Positions 43,199-52,300 of a DNA stretch of 54,504 bases are shown piece by piece; position 1 is the first letter of the stretch, and every line of letters starts with the position of its first letter. The notes below the pieces were generated by a model. That model was not told the DNA's origin, did not search any database, and was given only the letters and a program-made list of their open reading frames with translations. A program made the position numbers and the translations under genes. The stretch is from the NCBI GenBank assembly GCA_910579425.1, contig CAJTVL010000027.1:1-54504 (forward strand), read 5' to 3'. Source of the stretch: an uncultured Lachnospiraceae bacterium (GTDB lineage: Bacteria > Bacillota > Clostridia > Lachnospirales > Lachnospiraceae).

Positions 43199-44343
43199 CA
43201 AAGCGCCTTTTTCACGGAGATTGCCTTCATGGGACACATTTCCTGGCAGCAAAAGCAGGAAATACACCCTTTTTTGCGGAACACCGCTTTTTTGGCAGGC
43301 TTTGTGGAGGAGGCGCTGTTTTTTTCTGCAATCCTGATCACATGAGCGGGGCAGCTTTCCGCGCACTTTCCGCAGCCTATGCACTTTTTTTGATCGAGCT
43401 GAGGATAGGATTTAAACAGGCGCCCTGCAAAAAAGAGAAAGGGCTTGCGAAGGAATCCGGGCAGATTGCCGGTAAAGTCCAGGTTCTTCGTGTCCGGAAG
43501 CAGGAAAGGGGTAAGATTTTCAGGAACCGGATCTCCTGCAAGCTCAATTTCATCCGGTCTGGCAAGCCCGGCTTCCACCGCCTGACGGATCATCTCGATT
43601 TTCATGGGATCCAGCTTCATCAGTCCGGCGGCAAAGTAATCCTGGGTATACAAATCCCGGGCTCCCAGGAGCATATAAAGAGGATGGGAGGTGCCTCCTG
43701 TGGGACCGTTTCCCTCCATGGCATCGATGGCGTCAATGATGGTGAGCTGCGGATTTACCGTCTGGGCAAGTTCCAGAAGCATTCTGGAAAAGTCCGGAAG
43801 CTTTGGCCAGCGGTAGTGGAGCTGAGGCTTTTCCAGTCCCGGAATCACACCGAAAAGGTTTTTGATGCCGCCGGAGTAACCGGTCATGGCGTGGGTCTTC
43901 AGCTTGCAGACATTGATGACATAATCGGCCCTGGCCACAGGCGTGATAATGTGGAAGGAATGATTGGCAAAGCCCGGAGGGCAGGATACGTTCTGAGCGG
44001 AAAAGTCCATATTAAGGCGAAGCTGTGGCTCAAGCTGCTTCATGCCGCAGACGTTGTAAATATTTTTCATATATTCTGTATTGTAAAGACCGCCGGAGCT
44101 CTCCGCAAGGGTGATGTCCCGGACGCCCTGTTCTCTGAGCCAGCGGACCAGAGCCTGAATCACCAGGGGATGGGTGGTGACAGGAGCGTCCGGTTTTTTG
44201 GCCATGATCAGGTTGGGTTTGATGACCACCTTCAAATCAGGGCGCATGTCGTCGGCGATCCCAAGAGCGTCAAGGGTTCTGCAGATGGCGGGGTAGATCA
44301 GTTCTTCTTTGTATTCGGGTACATATTGCAGGGTTTGCAGCAT
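43198..44343 (-). CDS. DUF362 protein with two 4Fe-4S clusters
   Basis: A 381-aa protein. The DUF362 domain (about 1-290) shows VVIKPNLIMAKKPDAPVTTH, TLAESSGGLYNTE, NVCKLKTHAMTGYSGGIKNL and AIDAMEGNGPTGGTSH. A C-terminal ferredoxin domain has two cysteine sets, CIGCGKCAESCP and CISCFCCQEMCP. These proteins are of unknown activity, presumed redox enzymes. AAAGGAAACC precedes the ATG. It is convergent with copA and transcribed alone. Confidence 0.9.
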   Translation of the reverse strand: MLQTLQYVPEYKEELIYPAICRTLDALGIADDMRPDLKVVIKPNLIMAKKPDAPVTTHPLVIQALVRWLREQGVRDITLAESSGGLYNTEYMKNIYNVCGMKQLEPQLRLNMDFSAQNVSCPPGFANHSFHIITPVARADYVINVCKLKTHAMTGYSGGIKNLFGVIPGLEKPQLHYRWPKLPDFSRMLLELAQTVNPQLTIIDAIDAMEGNGPTGGTSHPLYMLLGARDLYTQDYFAAGLMKLDPMKIEMIRQAVEAGLARPDEIELAGDPVPENLTPFLLPDTKNLDFTGNLPGFLRKPFLFFAGRLFKSYPQLDQKKCIGCGKCAESCPAHVIRIAEKNSASSTKPAKKAVFRKKGCISCFCCQEMCPMKAISVKKAL

Positions 44344-44482
44344 AAAGGTTTCCTTTCTGTGTTAAAGTGTAAGCTCATTTTATCATGTTAAAAAGTGTTT
44401 GAAAAGCAGAATGGGGTTATTGTGGACAAGGACAGACAAAAAATATATAATGGGAAACAAAGCGGCAAGGAGGAAAAGGAAA

Positions 44483-45889
44483 ATGGGATTAATCAGGGCA
44501 ATTACCAGCGCAGCGGGAGGCGTTTTGGCCGATCAGTGGAGGGAGTATTTTTACTGTGACTCTCTCGATACGGAGACCTTGGTAGTAAAAGGCAAAAAGC
44601 GCATCGGAAAAAGGAGCGGAGGAAACAATAAAGGAGAGGAGAACATTATTTCCAACGGTTCCCTGGTTGCTGTCAATGAAGGACAGTGCATGATCATTGT
44701 GGATCAGGGAAAGGTGGTGGAGTTCTGCGCCCAGGCAGGAGAATATACCTACGATATGTCCACGGAGCCCAGTCTGTTTTACGGAAATCTGGGAGAAAAC
44801 TTAAAAAAGACATTTGAAACGGTAGGCAGGCGTGTGAGCTTTGCAGGAGATAACGCCAGAGATCAGAGAGTTTATTTTTTTAACACCAAGGAAATTATGG
44901 GGAATAAATACGGTACCGTAAACCCCGTTCCTTTCCGGGTGACGGATCAGAATATCGGTCTGGATGTGGATATTTCCATCAGGTGTAATGGGGAGTATTC
45001 CTACAGAATCAGCGATCCCCTTCTGTTTTATACCAACGTGTGCGGCAATGTGACAGGGGATTACAAAAAAAGAGAGATTGACAGCCAGCTCAAGACAGAG
45101 CTTATGACGGCGCTCCAGCCGGCCTTTGCCAGGATTTCTGCTATGGGAGTCCGCTACAGCGCCATCGCGGCACACACCATGGAGCTGGCGGATGCGTTAA
45201 ATGAAGTGCTTTCGGCAAAATGGGCCAGACTTCGGGGGATCGAGATTGTGTCCTTTGGAGTCAATTCCATCAAGGCCTCCCAGGAGGACGAGGCCATGAT
45301 CAAGGAGCTGCAAAGGAGGGCGGTGTATACCAATCCAAACATGGCAGCAGCAACTCTGGCGGAGGCCCAGGCGGAGGCCATGAAGTCGGCGGCGGCCAAC
45401 AGGCAGGCGGGCCCTGTGATGGCCTTTGCGGGTATGAATATGGCGGCCCAGGCAGGAGGGATGAACGCCCAGCAGTTGTTTCAGATGGGACAGCAGGGGG
45501 CTTCGAACCGGGGCGGTCAGGCCGCTGGGACGTCCTACGGTCAGGCAGACGGGGCAGATCCCGGCCAGGCCGGTTTCGCAAAAGGAGCGGCCTCTCAGGG
45601 AGACGAAAGCCGGAATGCCGGATGGACCTGTACCTGCGGACAAACCGGAAATACAGGGAAATTCTGCTCGGAATGCGGAGCCAAAAGGCCGGATCAGGAG
45701 GGCTGGGTCTGCGCCTGCGGCGCGGTGAACAAGGGCAAATTCTGTTCCGAGTGCGGGGCCAAAAAGCCTGCGGGAGAGCCTTTGTACCAATGCGATAAGT
45801 GCGGCTGGAGGCCGGAAGATCCCGGGAATCCGCCCAGGTTCTGCCCGGAGTGCGGCGACCCTTTTAACGAGGAGGATAAATTAGATTAA
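44483..45889 (+). CDS. SPFH-domain protein with C-terminal zinc ribbons
   Basis: A 468-aa protein like Bacillus YdjI (virion-core-protein-like SPFH). N-terminal SPFH part: FYCDSLDTETLVVKGKKR, SLVAVNEGQCMIIVDQGKVV and AGEYTYDMSTEPSLF. A Gly/Gln-rich linker follows. Three zinc ribbons close it (TCTCGQTGNTGKFCSECG, VCACGAVNKGKFCSECG, and YQCDKCGWRPEDP with FCPECGDPF). GGAGG lies before the ATG at 44483; longer frames start in poor context. Such proteins join membrane stress and phage-shock-type responses. Its stop overlaps the pcrA start by one base. Confidence 0.88.
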   Translation: MGLIRAITSAAGGVLADQWREYFYCDSLDTETLVVKGKKRIGKRSGGNNKGEENIISNGSLVAVNEGQCMIIVDQGKVVEFCAQAGEYTYDMSTEPSLFYGNLGENLKKTFETVGRRVSFAGDNARDQRVYFFNTKEIMGNKYGTVNPVPFRVTDQNIGLDVDISIRCNGEYSYRISDPLLFYTNVCGNVTGDYKKREIDSQLKTELMTALQPAFARISAMGVRYSAIAAHTMELADALNEVLSAKWARLRGIEIVSFGVNSIKASQEDEAMIKELQRRAVYTNPNMAAATLAEAQAEAMKSAAANRQAGPVMAFAGMNMAAQAGGMNAQQLFQMGQQGASNRGGQAAGTSYGQADGADPGQAGFAKGAASQGDESRNAGWTCTCGQTGNTGKFCSECGAKRPDQEGWVCACGAVNKGKFCSECGAKKPAGEPLYQCDKCGWRPEDPGNPPRFCPECGDPFNEEDKLD

Positions 45890-48195
45890 TGAGCATATAC
45901 GATACTTTAAACGAACAGCAGAAGAAAGGGGTCTTTACCACTCAGGGGCCGGTTCTTCTGCTGGCCGGGGCCGGTTCGGGGAAAACCCGGGTGCTGACCC
46001 ACAGGATTGCCTACCTGATTGATGAACTGGGGGTAAATCCCTGGAATATTATGGCCATCACTTTCACCAATAAGGCTGCCGGGGAGATGAAGGAGAGGGT
46101 GGAAAAGCTGGTGGGCATGGGCTCGGACAGCATATGGGTCACCACCTTTCACTCCACCTGTCTGCGGATTCTCCACCGCTACGGAGACAGGCTGGGATAT
46201 GAGAATAATTTTACGGTTTACGATACGGACGATCAGAAGTCTGTGATGAAGGAGATCTGCAAACGGCTTCAGATCGACCCCAAAAAGCTGAAGGAGAGAA
46301 GTATTCTCTCCGCCATTTCCGCGGCAAAGGATGAGCTGATTACTCCGGAGGAATATGAAAAAAATTCTCCGGGGGATTTTCGGATGCAGCAGATCGCCCA
46401 GGCCTACAAAGAGTATCAGGCTGCCCTGAAAAAGAACAACGCCATGGATTTTGACGACCTGATTGGGAAGACGGTGGAGCTCTTTCGGCAGGATCCGCAG
46501 GTGCTGGAGGGGTATCAAAAGCGGTTTAAATATATTATGGTGGACGAATATCAGGATACCAATACCGCCCAGTTTGAACTGATACGGCTTCTGGCGGACG
46601 CCCATCACAATCTCTGCGTGGTGGGGGACGACGACCAGTCGATTTACAAGTTCCGGGGAGCAAACATCCGAAATATCCTGGATTACGAAAAGGTATACCC
46701 GGAGGCAACGGTGATCCGGCTGGAACAAAACTACCGTTCTACCCAGAACGTGTTGGATGCGGCCAATGCGGTGATCCGCAACAACGTGGGCCGCAAATCC
46801 AAAACCCTCTGGACAGACAGAGGACAGGGCAGTCCCATCCATTTTATGGAGTTTATGAATGCCTTTGAGGAGGCGGAGTTCATTGTAGACGATGTGGCCA
46901 GGAAGGTCAGGGAGGGAAGGGCGCGCTACAGCGACTGCGCCGTGCTTTTCCGCACCAACGCCCAGGCCAGGCTTTTGGAGGAACGCTTTATTGTGGAGGG
47001 CATCCCCTACAATGTGGTGGGAGGCACGAATTTTTACGCCAGAAAAGAAATCAAGGACATGCTTTCCTACCTGAAAACCATTGATAACGGTCAGGATGAT
47101 CTGGCTGTAAAGCGGATTATCAATGCGCCCAGAAGGGGAATCGGAGCAGCCACTATCCTGAAGGTTCAGGACTATGCGGATCTGCGGGAGATCAGTTTTT
47201 ATGACGCCCTGCGTCAGGCGGAGGATATTCCCGGCCTTGGAAGAAGCGCCGTGAAGCTAAAGGGCTTTGTGAATATGATTCAGGTTTTCAGAAGTAAGCA
47301 GGAATTTTATGGGCTGGGGGATCTGATCAGGGATATTATCGAAACCACCGGCTATGTCAGGGAGCTTGAGCTCTCCGATGATGAGGATGCGGAGGGCAGG
47401 ATCGAAAATATCGACGAGCTGATCAGCAAAATCGTGTCCTTTGAGGAGATACATAATCAGCCCACCCTTCGGGAATTTCTGGAGGAGGTTGCCCTGGTGG
47501 CGGATATTGATAATGTGGAGGGCGGCAGCGATAAGGTGCTGCTCATGACTCTTCACAGTGCAAAGGGGCTGGAGTTTCCCCATGTGTATCTGGCAGGAAT
47601 GGAGGACGGGGTTTTTCCCAGCTATATGACTATTGCCTCCGATGACCCGGAGGAGATAGAGGAGGAGCGCCGTCTGGCCTACGTGGGAATTACCAGGGCA
47701 AAGGATGATCTAACCCTTTGTTATGCAAAACTGCGGATGATCCGGGGAGAGACCCAGATGAATGCGGTGAGCCGCTTTGTGCGGGAAATCCCTCAGGAGC
47801 TGCTGGACAACAGGCCGTTCTCCCCGGGAGTGCGCTATGAGAGAGAGACCCGGGAGGAAAGCTCTTTCGGTGGCTCCTTCGCCGGCTCATCCGGCGCTTT
47901 TGTAAAACCCAGAGCAGCGTCGGGCCCCAGGAAAACAGCTGCGGAAAACAAGCCCTTTATAGCAGGCGGAGGAATCGGAGCCCTGCACGCGGCGGGGATT
48001 ACCAAAGGGGCAGGCGCAGTTTCCGGCGGACGGCCGGATTATGATGCCGGAGACCGGGTAAAGCACATCAAATACGGGGAAGGGACTGTCACGGAGCTGG
48101 AGCCTGGGCCGAGAGATTACAAGGTTACAGTGGATTTTGACGACGCGGGCCAGAAAATTATGTATGCCGCCTTTGCCAAATTAGAGCGGATATAG
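45889..48195 (+). CDS. pcrA: ATP-dependent DNA helicase PcrA (UvrD family)
   Basis: A 768-aa superfamily 1 helicase for repair and rolling-circle replication. Seen: P-loop LLLAGAGSGKTRVLTHRIAY; VDEYQDTNTAQFELI; VVGDDDQSIYKFRGA; RLEQNYRST; LMTLHSAKGLEFPHVYLAGM; LAYVGITRAKDDLTL. The C-terminal part has the PcrA tail YDAGDRVKHIKYGEGTV, a Tudor-like RNA-polymerase contact domain. The ATG overlaps the previous stop (TAATG), so the two genes are coupled; no functional link is known. Confidence 0.97.
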   Translation: MSIYDTLNEQQKKGVFTTQGPVLLLAGAGSGKTRVLTHRIAYLIDELGVNPWNIMAITFTNKAAGEMKERVEKLVGMGSDSIWVTTFHSTCLRILHRYGDRLGYENNFTVYDTDDQKSVMKEICKRLQIDPKKLKERSILSAISAAKDELITPEEYEKNSPGDFRMQQIAQAYKEYQAALKKNNAMDFDDLIGKTVELFRQDPQVLEGYQKRFKYIMVDEYQDTNTAQFELIRLLADAHHNLCVVGDDDQSIYKFRGANIRNILDYEKVYPEATVIRLEQNYRSTQNVLDAANAVIRNNVGRKSKTLWTDRGQGSPIHFMEFMNAFEEAEFIVDDVARKVREGRARYSDCAVLFRTNAQARLLEERFIVEGIPYNVVGGTNFYARKEIKDMLSYLKTIDNGQDDLAVKRIINAPRRGIGAATILKVQDYADLREISFYDALRQAEDIPGLGRSAVKLKGFVNMIQVFRSKQEFYGLGDLIRDIIETTGYVRELELSDDEDAEGRIENIDELISKIVSFEEIHNQPTLREFLEEVALVADIDNVEGGSDKVLLMTLHSAKGLEFPHVYLAGMEDGVFPSYMTIASDDPEEIEEERRLAYVGITRAKDDLTLCYAKLRMIRGETQMNAVSRFVREIPQELLDNRPFSPGVRYERETREESSFGGSFAGSSGAFVKPRAASGPRKTAAENKPFIAGGGIGALHAAGITKGAGAVSGGRPDYDAGDRVKHIKYGEGTVTELEPGPRDYKVTVDFDDAGQKIMYAAFAKLERI

Positions 48196-48315
48196 GAAAA
48201 AAATTGGTAAATTTTTTAAAAGGGAGTAGTCAAAATTTGCATTAAATGTTATATTATAATGCAAGAGGGTAATAATAATCCAAAGCAGGTATTGCAGGAA
48301 AGGGAGGCATACACA

Positions 48316-48639
48316 ATGAATACATGGAACAGGATTGAGGAATTGATGGATTTTGTCAAAACCCATGATATTAAGGAATTAAAGGATTACTGGAATCATA
48401 AGGAAGATGAGAAGAGATGCAACACGATCTTGTGGGTGTTGGCCATCATCGGCGCAGTGGCAGCAGTAGCGGCAATCGCCTATGCGGTTTACCGTTATCT
48501 GACACCGGATTATCTGGAAGATTTCGATGATGATTTTGACGATGACTTCGAGGACGATTTTTTTGAGGATGAGGAGGACGAGGCGGAGGAGAAGCCTGAG
48601 AAGTCCGAATCTGCCGCAGAGGAAGAGAAGGCTGAGTAA
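48316..48639 (+). CDS. Small single-pass membrane protein with acidic tail
   Basis: A 107-aa protein: a short N-terminal part (NRIEELMDFVKTHDIKELKD), one membrane helix (about 38-60, ILWVLAIIGAVAAVAAIAY), then a very acidic tail dominated by Asp, Glu and Phe. GGGAGG lies eight bases before the ATG at 48316; a longer frame from 48259 has no site. A small family of Clostridia seems likely. Function unknown. It has its own AT-rich promoter region with TATAAT near 48256. Confidence 0.75.
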   Translation: MNTWNRIEELMDFVKTHDIKELKDYWNHKEDEKRCNTILWVLAIIGAVAAVAAIAYAVYRYLTPDYLEDFDDDFDDDFEDDFFEDEEDEAEEKPEKSESAAEEEKAE

Positions 48640-48693
48640 TTCCGGCATCTGCAGACTGACTGCAGAGTTTCAAAATCAAATTATAACAGAAAG

Positions 48694-48727
48694 TGGGATG
48701 TGCGAAAGGCGCGCATCCCATTTTTTA
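48694..48727 (+). terminator. Terminator after the small membrane protein
   Basis: TGGGATGTGCG and CGCGCATCCCA pair with one G-U across AAAGG and end in TTTTTT. Confidence 0.88.
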
Positions 48728-48845
48728 AACATAAGAATATGCGGTGAAGTCCGGCATCCGTTGTTTTAAACATAAGGATGTCTGGCAAAGTCCGGCATCC
48801 GTTGTTTTTGACATAAGGGCAGTTTGCGAGGCATGACGGCCGTTG
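48723..48845. repeat. Three tandem 41-bp repeats upstream of rlmD
   Basis: Units at 48723-48763, 48764-48804 and 48805-48845, all exactly 41 bp. Units 1 and 2 agree strongly: both begin TTTTAAACATAAG and end AAGTCCGGCATCCGTTG. Unit 3 is more diverged: TTTTTGACATAAGG at the start and GGCCGTTG at the end. They fill the gap between the terminator and the rlmD ribosome site. Confidence 0.85.
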
Positions 48846-48863
48846 TTTAGAAGAGGAATTGAG

Positions 48864-50264
48864 ATGAAAAAGGGACAGACGTTAACGGGAATCGTGGAAA
48901 GAGTGGATTTCCCCAACAAGGGGATTGTGACAACGCAGGAGGGAAGCTGTACGGTAAAAAATGTCCTGCCCGGGCAGAAGGTCACTTTTGTGGTGCAGAA
49001 AAAGAGAAACGGGCGGGCGGAGGGCAGGCTTTTGCAGGTGGAGGAGGCTTCTCCCGTGGAGGTTCCAAGCCCCTGCCCCCACTTTGGGGAATGCGGAGGC
49101 TGTCTGTATCTGTCTCTGCCCTATGAGCAGCAGCTTCAAATCAAGGAGCGGCAGGTAAAAAAACTTCTGGATAGCGTGCTTTCCGGGCAGGCCCGGGAAT
49201 GGGAGTTTGAGGGGATTTTGGAAAGCCCCAGGCAGTTGGGCTACCGGAACAAGATGGAGTTTTCCTTTGGGGATGAGTATAAGGGAGGACCGCTTTCTCT
49301 GGGAATGCACAAGAGAGGCAGCTTTTATGATATTGTGACCACCCAGAGCTGTCAGATTGTGGATGAAGATTACCGCAGGATCCTTGCTTTTACCAGAGCC
49401 TACTTTGAGGGAAGCAGCTTTTTTCACCGGCTTACCCACATCGGTTATCTGCGCCATCTTCTGGTGCGGAAAGCGGCCAGGACAGGGGAAATCCTGATTG
49501 CCCTGGTGACCACCTCCCAGCAGGAGGCAGGCTCCTTGAAAGGCTGGAAGGAAGGGCTTTTGCAATTGGGGCTGCAGGGGAAAATAGCGGGCATTTTGCA
49601 TATTGTGAATGACTCCGTGGCGGATGTGGTGCAAAGCGATCTGACGCAAATCCTTTACGGGAAGGATTATTTCTATGAGGAGCTGCTGGGGCTTAGGTTT
49701 AAGATTTCGGTTTTTTCTTTTTTCCAGACAAACTCCCTTGGGGCGGAGGTTTTGTATGAGAAGGTCAGGGAATATATCGGGGATTTGGGCGGTTCCAGGG
49801 AGGAAGAAGGGACAGAGAGCTGGAAGGGAAAGGTGGTTTTCGATCTTTTCAGCGGGACGGGAACCATTGCCCAGCTTATGGCGCCTGCCGCCGGGAAGGT
49901 AATCGGAGTGGAAATCGTGGAGGAGGCGGTGGAAGCCGCCAGAAGGAACGCGGAATTAAACGGCCTTACAAACTGTGAATTTATTGCCGGGGATGTGCTC
50001 AGGATATTGGACGGGATCGAAGAAAGGCCGGACCTGATCATTTTGGACCCGCCGAGGGACGGGGTTCATCCAAAGGCCCTTGGCAAGATCATTGATTACG
50101 GAGTGGAGAGGATGGTTTATGTCTCCTGTAAGCCCACCAGCCTGGTGAGGGATTTGGAGGTGTTTCTGGAGAGGGGGTATGTGGTGGAGAAAGCGGTTGC
50201 TGTGGATATGTTTCCTTGGACGAGCGGGGTGGAGACTGTCGTGTCTTTAAGCCGCATAAAATAA
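48864..50264 (+). CDS. rlmD: 23S rRNA (uracil-C5)-methyltransferase RlmD-type
   Basis: A 466-aa RumA-family enzyme. An N-terminal TRAM domain (GIVERVDFPNKGIV) is followed by the 4Fe-4S cysteines CPHFGECGGC, a long RNA-binding middle, and the methyltransferase domain. That domain has DLFSGTGTIAQLM for S-adenosylmethionine, ILDPPRDGVHPKAL, and the catalytic cysteine in MVYVSCKPTSLVRDL. In Firmicutes such enzymes methylate U1939 or U747. The start is ATG at 48864 with GAGG seven bases before. The last chromosomal housekeeping gene before the mobile remnants. Confidence 0.94.
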   Translation: MKKGQTLTGIVERVDFPNKGIVTTQEGSCTVKNVLPGQKVTFVVQKKRNGRAEGRLLQVEEASPVEVPSPCPHFGECGGCLYLSLPYEQQLQIKERQVKKLLDSVLSGQAREWEFEGILESPRQLGYRNKMEFSFGDEYKGGPLSLGMHKRGSFYDIVTTQSCQIVDEDYRRILAFTRAYFEGSSFFHRLTHIGYLRHLLVRKAARTGEILIALVTTSQQEAGSLKGWKEGLLQLGLQGKIAGILHIVNDSVADVVQSDLTQILYGKDYFYEELLGLRFKISVFSFFQTNSLGAEVLYEKVREYIGDLGGSREEEGTESWKGKVVFDLFSGTGTIAQLMAPAAGKVIGVEIVEEAVEAARRNAELNGLTNCEFIAGDVLRILDGIEERPDLIILDPPRDGVHPKALGKIIDYGVERMVYVSCKPTSLVRDLEVFLERGYVVEKAVAVDMFPWTSGVETVVSLSRIK

Positions 50265-50278
50265 GGTTTTTCAAGGAT

Positions 50279-50958
50279 TTAGATGGTGTAAAAATAGGTG
50301 GTTTGCCACCGATTTGCCACCAGTTCAGAGCGATACTGGCCCAAAATAAGAAAGAGGACTGAACAACGCTGAATTTTGTTGCCAGTCCTCTTTTTTGACA
50401 TTATGAGGTTTTCCGCTATGCAAACCATACGTACACGGGGCAGGTCTGATTCTACACATTTCTGGATAGGAACAATGCGCTGCATATCATTCCCTTTTTC
50501 GTCAACTTCTTTTTTCAGGACGTGGATCGTATAGTATTCCCCGTACTTTAGCTCATTTTTTAGCTGTGCGGTGCGCTCCTGCTTTAATGCCTGATACAGG
50601 GTATCACCAAATTTCACGGTACGCATGGAAGATGCGGTTTTTGTAGTAGTGAAATACCATGAGGAACGCATTTCTTTTTTCCCACTTTGGTCTATTTCAC
50701 ATACTGCATAGGGTTAGCTGCAAGGTAATGCAAAGGTTCGACAGCATAATCCAGCGCGGCACGAGATACAGACAATATTTTGCTTATATGGCTTTTGGCA
50801 AGTCCAGTCATTTTCAGATCATTGGCAAATTCCTGCAAGGAAGCGGCAGTGAGGGCTTTCAAACGATATTTGCCAAAGCGTGGTTTTAATTGGCCCTCCA
50901 TGATGTTCAAGTAACCCATCTGTGTGTTGTATTTCAGGTTTGGTTTGTGCTGGAACAT
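50279..50958 (-). pseudogene. Tyrosine integrase remnant
   Basis: The first frame (50958-50692) is the N-terminal arm and core-binding part of a phage/ICE integrase (GYLNIMEGQLKPRFGKYRLK, DLKMTGLAKSHISKILSVSR, AANPMQYVK). A stop follows, and after a frameshift the frame from 50671 carries a later piece (RSSWYFTTTKTASSMRTVKF and PIQKCVESDLPRVRMVC). About 90 codons between them and the whole catalytic C-terminus with its Arg-His-Tyr set are missing. Homology ends near 50400 at a terminator. A doubled TTTGCCACC (50302-50310, 50313-50321) lies beyond and may be an old att or arm site. The 5' end is cut by IS66 DNA. Confidence 0.82.
50351..50396 (+). terminator. Terminator after rlmD
   Basis: AAAGAGGACTG (50351-50361) pairs with CAGTCCTCTTT (50383-50393), with an inner AACAA/TTGTT stem and a following TTTTTT. 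It would end the rlmD transcript. It lies in the 3' end of the dead integrase. Confidence 0.88.
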
Positions 50959-51048
50959 CTGCCGGAAACAAAGATGTCCGACAGTGAATTATCCCGGCTG
51001 GCTCCATGGGCTCCAGATGTCATCAGCAAGTGCTCCGGTACAATGTAG
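50944..51048 (+). pseudogene. C-terminal scrap of an IS66-type transposase
   Basis: Thirty-four codons in frame, FVLEHLPETKMSDSELSRLA then PWAPDV, followed by a stop. The pattern E-x-L-P ... L-x-x-L-x-P-W resembles the end of IS66 transposases. Directly after the stop, TAGAGTAAAAT occurs twice (51046-51056, 51079-51089), perhaps an IS end. The scrap abuts the start of the integrase remnant on the other strand, so it is probably what cut it. The family call is moderate because little sequence remains. Confidence 0.5.
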
Positions 51049-51100
51049 AGTAAAATGCCTGCGTTTTGCAAGGCGATATAGAGTAAAATACTTGCAGTTC

Positions 51101-51952
51101 CTACAGTTTATTATGTAGGGGCTGCTTTATTTTATCCATTTGTAAGATTACTAAGCGCTTACGGATGTCCGGCATCCAGTCCGAGGATCTGCCCATCTGT
51201 TCACAGACTGCTTTCAAGCCAACGCCGGGGCTACATTCAATGATCAGTTCATCATGGACGTGTCCGACGATGAAGGAGTGCTGGAGGGTTTTCATAGCAT
51301 AGCAGAGTATGTCGCGGCTGATGGCCTAGACGATATTCTCCACGAACTTCGGACCGTAGGATTCGATGCGTTCCCACTTTTTTGTAGAGCCAACGCCTTC
51401 ATAGGTGACGGATTTTCCGCCGAACTGATTGGTACCGAGCCGGAGTTTCACATATGCAAGCCTGCGTCCGGAGGGGAGCTGGATGAAGAGCATTTCGCTT
51501 TTGTAAAAGAACTTGATACCGCGTACTTCTATAGGGATCCGCTTTGTGATTGCCGTTTTGACGGCGTGGTCAACATCCCGCCAAAAGGCTGAGATCATAG
51601 GATTGGAACTGCGCCAGGCATTTACAAGGAGATGAAGGTCTTCTTCCGGAAGTCCCATTTCGAGGGCACCCATCGAGATCAGGGCACCGACAGAACCGCC
51701 GTATCCGAGAGCCAATTCTGCGATTTTTCCATTCTGCCTGAGATAGCCGTTGACACCGTGCTTTTCTACGGGCACACTGAACATCTGAGAAGCACTGGCA
51801 CAGTAGATGTCGTTTCCTTCCGCAAATACTTTGGAACACCAGGTCTCACCGGCGAGGTATGCAAGGACTCTGGCTTCAATAGCCGAGAAGTCGCTGACGA
51901 TGAACTTATATCCGGGACGGGGAACGAAGGCGGTTCTGATAAGTTCCGACAA
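51101..51952 (-). pseudogene. Phage family A DNA polymerase, 5'-truncated with an amber codon
   Basis: The C-terminal polymerase part of a phage PolA. Motif A region: FIVSDFSAIEARVLAYLAGE; motif B region: KIAELALGYGGSVGALISMG; motif C: FIVGHVHDELIIE. A TAG at 51326-51328 interrupts the frame after KFVENIV, and translation continues in frame as AISRDILCYAMKTLQHS. A conserved Gln codon (CAG) at this place would restore it. After DWMPDI the end is frameshifted. The exonuclease and N-terminal polymerase parts are missing where the tape-measure scrap begins. Confidence 0.85.
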
Positions 51953-51969
51953 GACTGAAGGAACCGAAT

Positions 51970-52074
51970 CATAAAGAAGATATTGTGATCCCTTTTTATA
52001 TCGGCGGTGACATGATCGATGAGATCGTGGTCACAGCTCAGCAGAGAATGAATTTGAGAAGTGGAGGCAGGTAA
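51970..52074 (+). pseudogene. C-terminal end of a phage tape-measure protein
   Basis: Thirty-four codons and a stop, DIVIPFYIGGDMIDEIVVTA then QQRMNLRSGGR. The ending I-x-x-x-T-x-R-x-x-x-R-S-G-G-R is typical of siphophage tape-measure proteins, which are 700 residues or more. The rest has been replaced by the polymerase remnant. Its stop is one base before the next gene, the normal phage spacing. Confidence 0.6.
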
Positions 52075-52075
52075 G

Positions 52076-52288
52076 ATGGCTCATATGCAGTATCTTGTTT
52101 TTAACAATGAGAACATCCCGAAGCCTGCCTCTTATTCTGTGAGTTTATCGGATGTAGAGGCGGACAGCGGCGGTGTTACGGAAGCGGGTACCACGCAGAT
52201 GTATATTGACGGGTATCAGGTGAAGCTGGTTTCCGATACGTCGTATGGTTCACTTTGGGAGGTTTCTCTCACATTGAAAGAGTTCTGA
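52076..52288 (+). CDS. Small phage tail-region protein (DUF6711-like)
   Basis: A 70-aa protein: MAHMQYLVFNNENIPKPASY, then VSLSDVEADSGGVTEAGTTQ and a short beta-rich end. It resembles the DUF6711 proteins coded after the tape-measure gene of siphophages but seems shorter than usual, so its end may be cut. GGAGG lies eight bases before the ATG at 52076. Confidence 0.55.
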   Translation: MAHMQYLVFNNENIPKPASYSVSLSDVEADSGGVTEAGTTQMYIDGYQVKLVSDTSYGSLWEVSLTLKEF

Positions 52289-52300
52289 TGGCAATTTGTT

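Noticed and set aside
48723..48845. CRISPR array
   Set aside because: The 41-bp units are directly adjacent with no unique spacers, and no cas gene is near.
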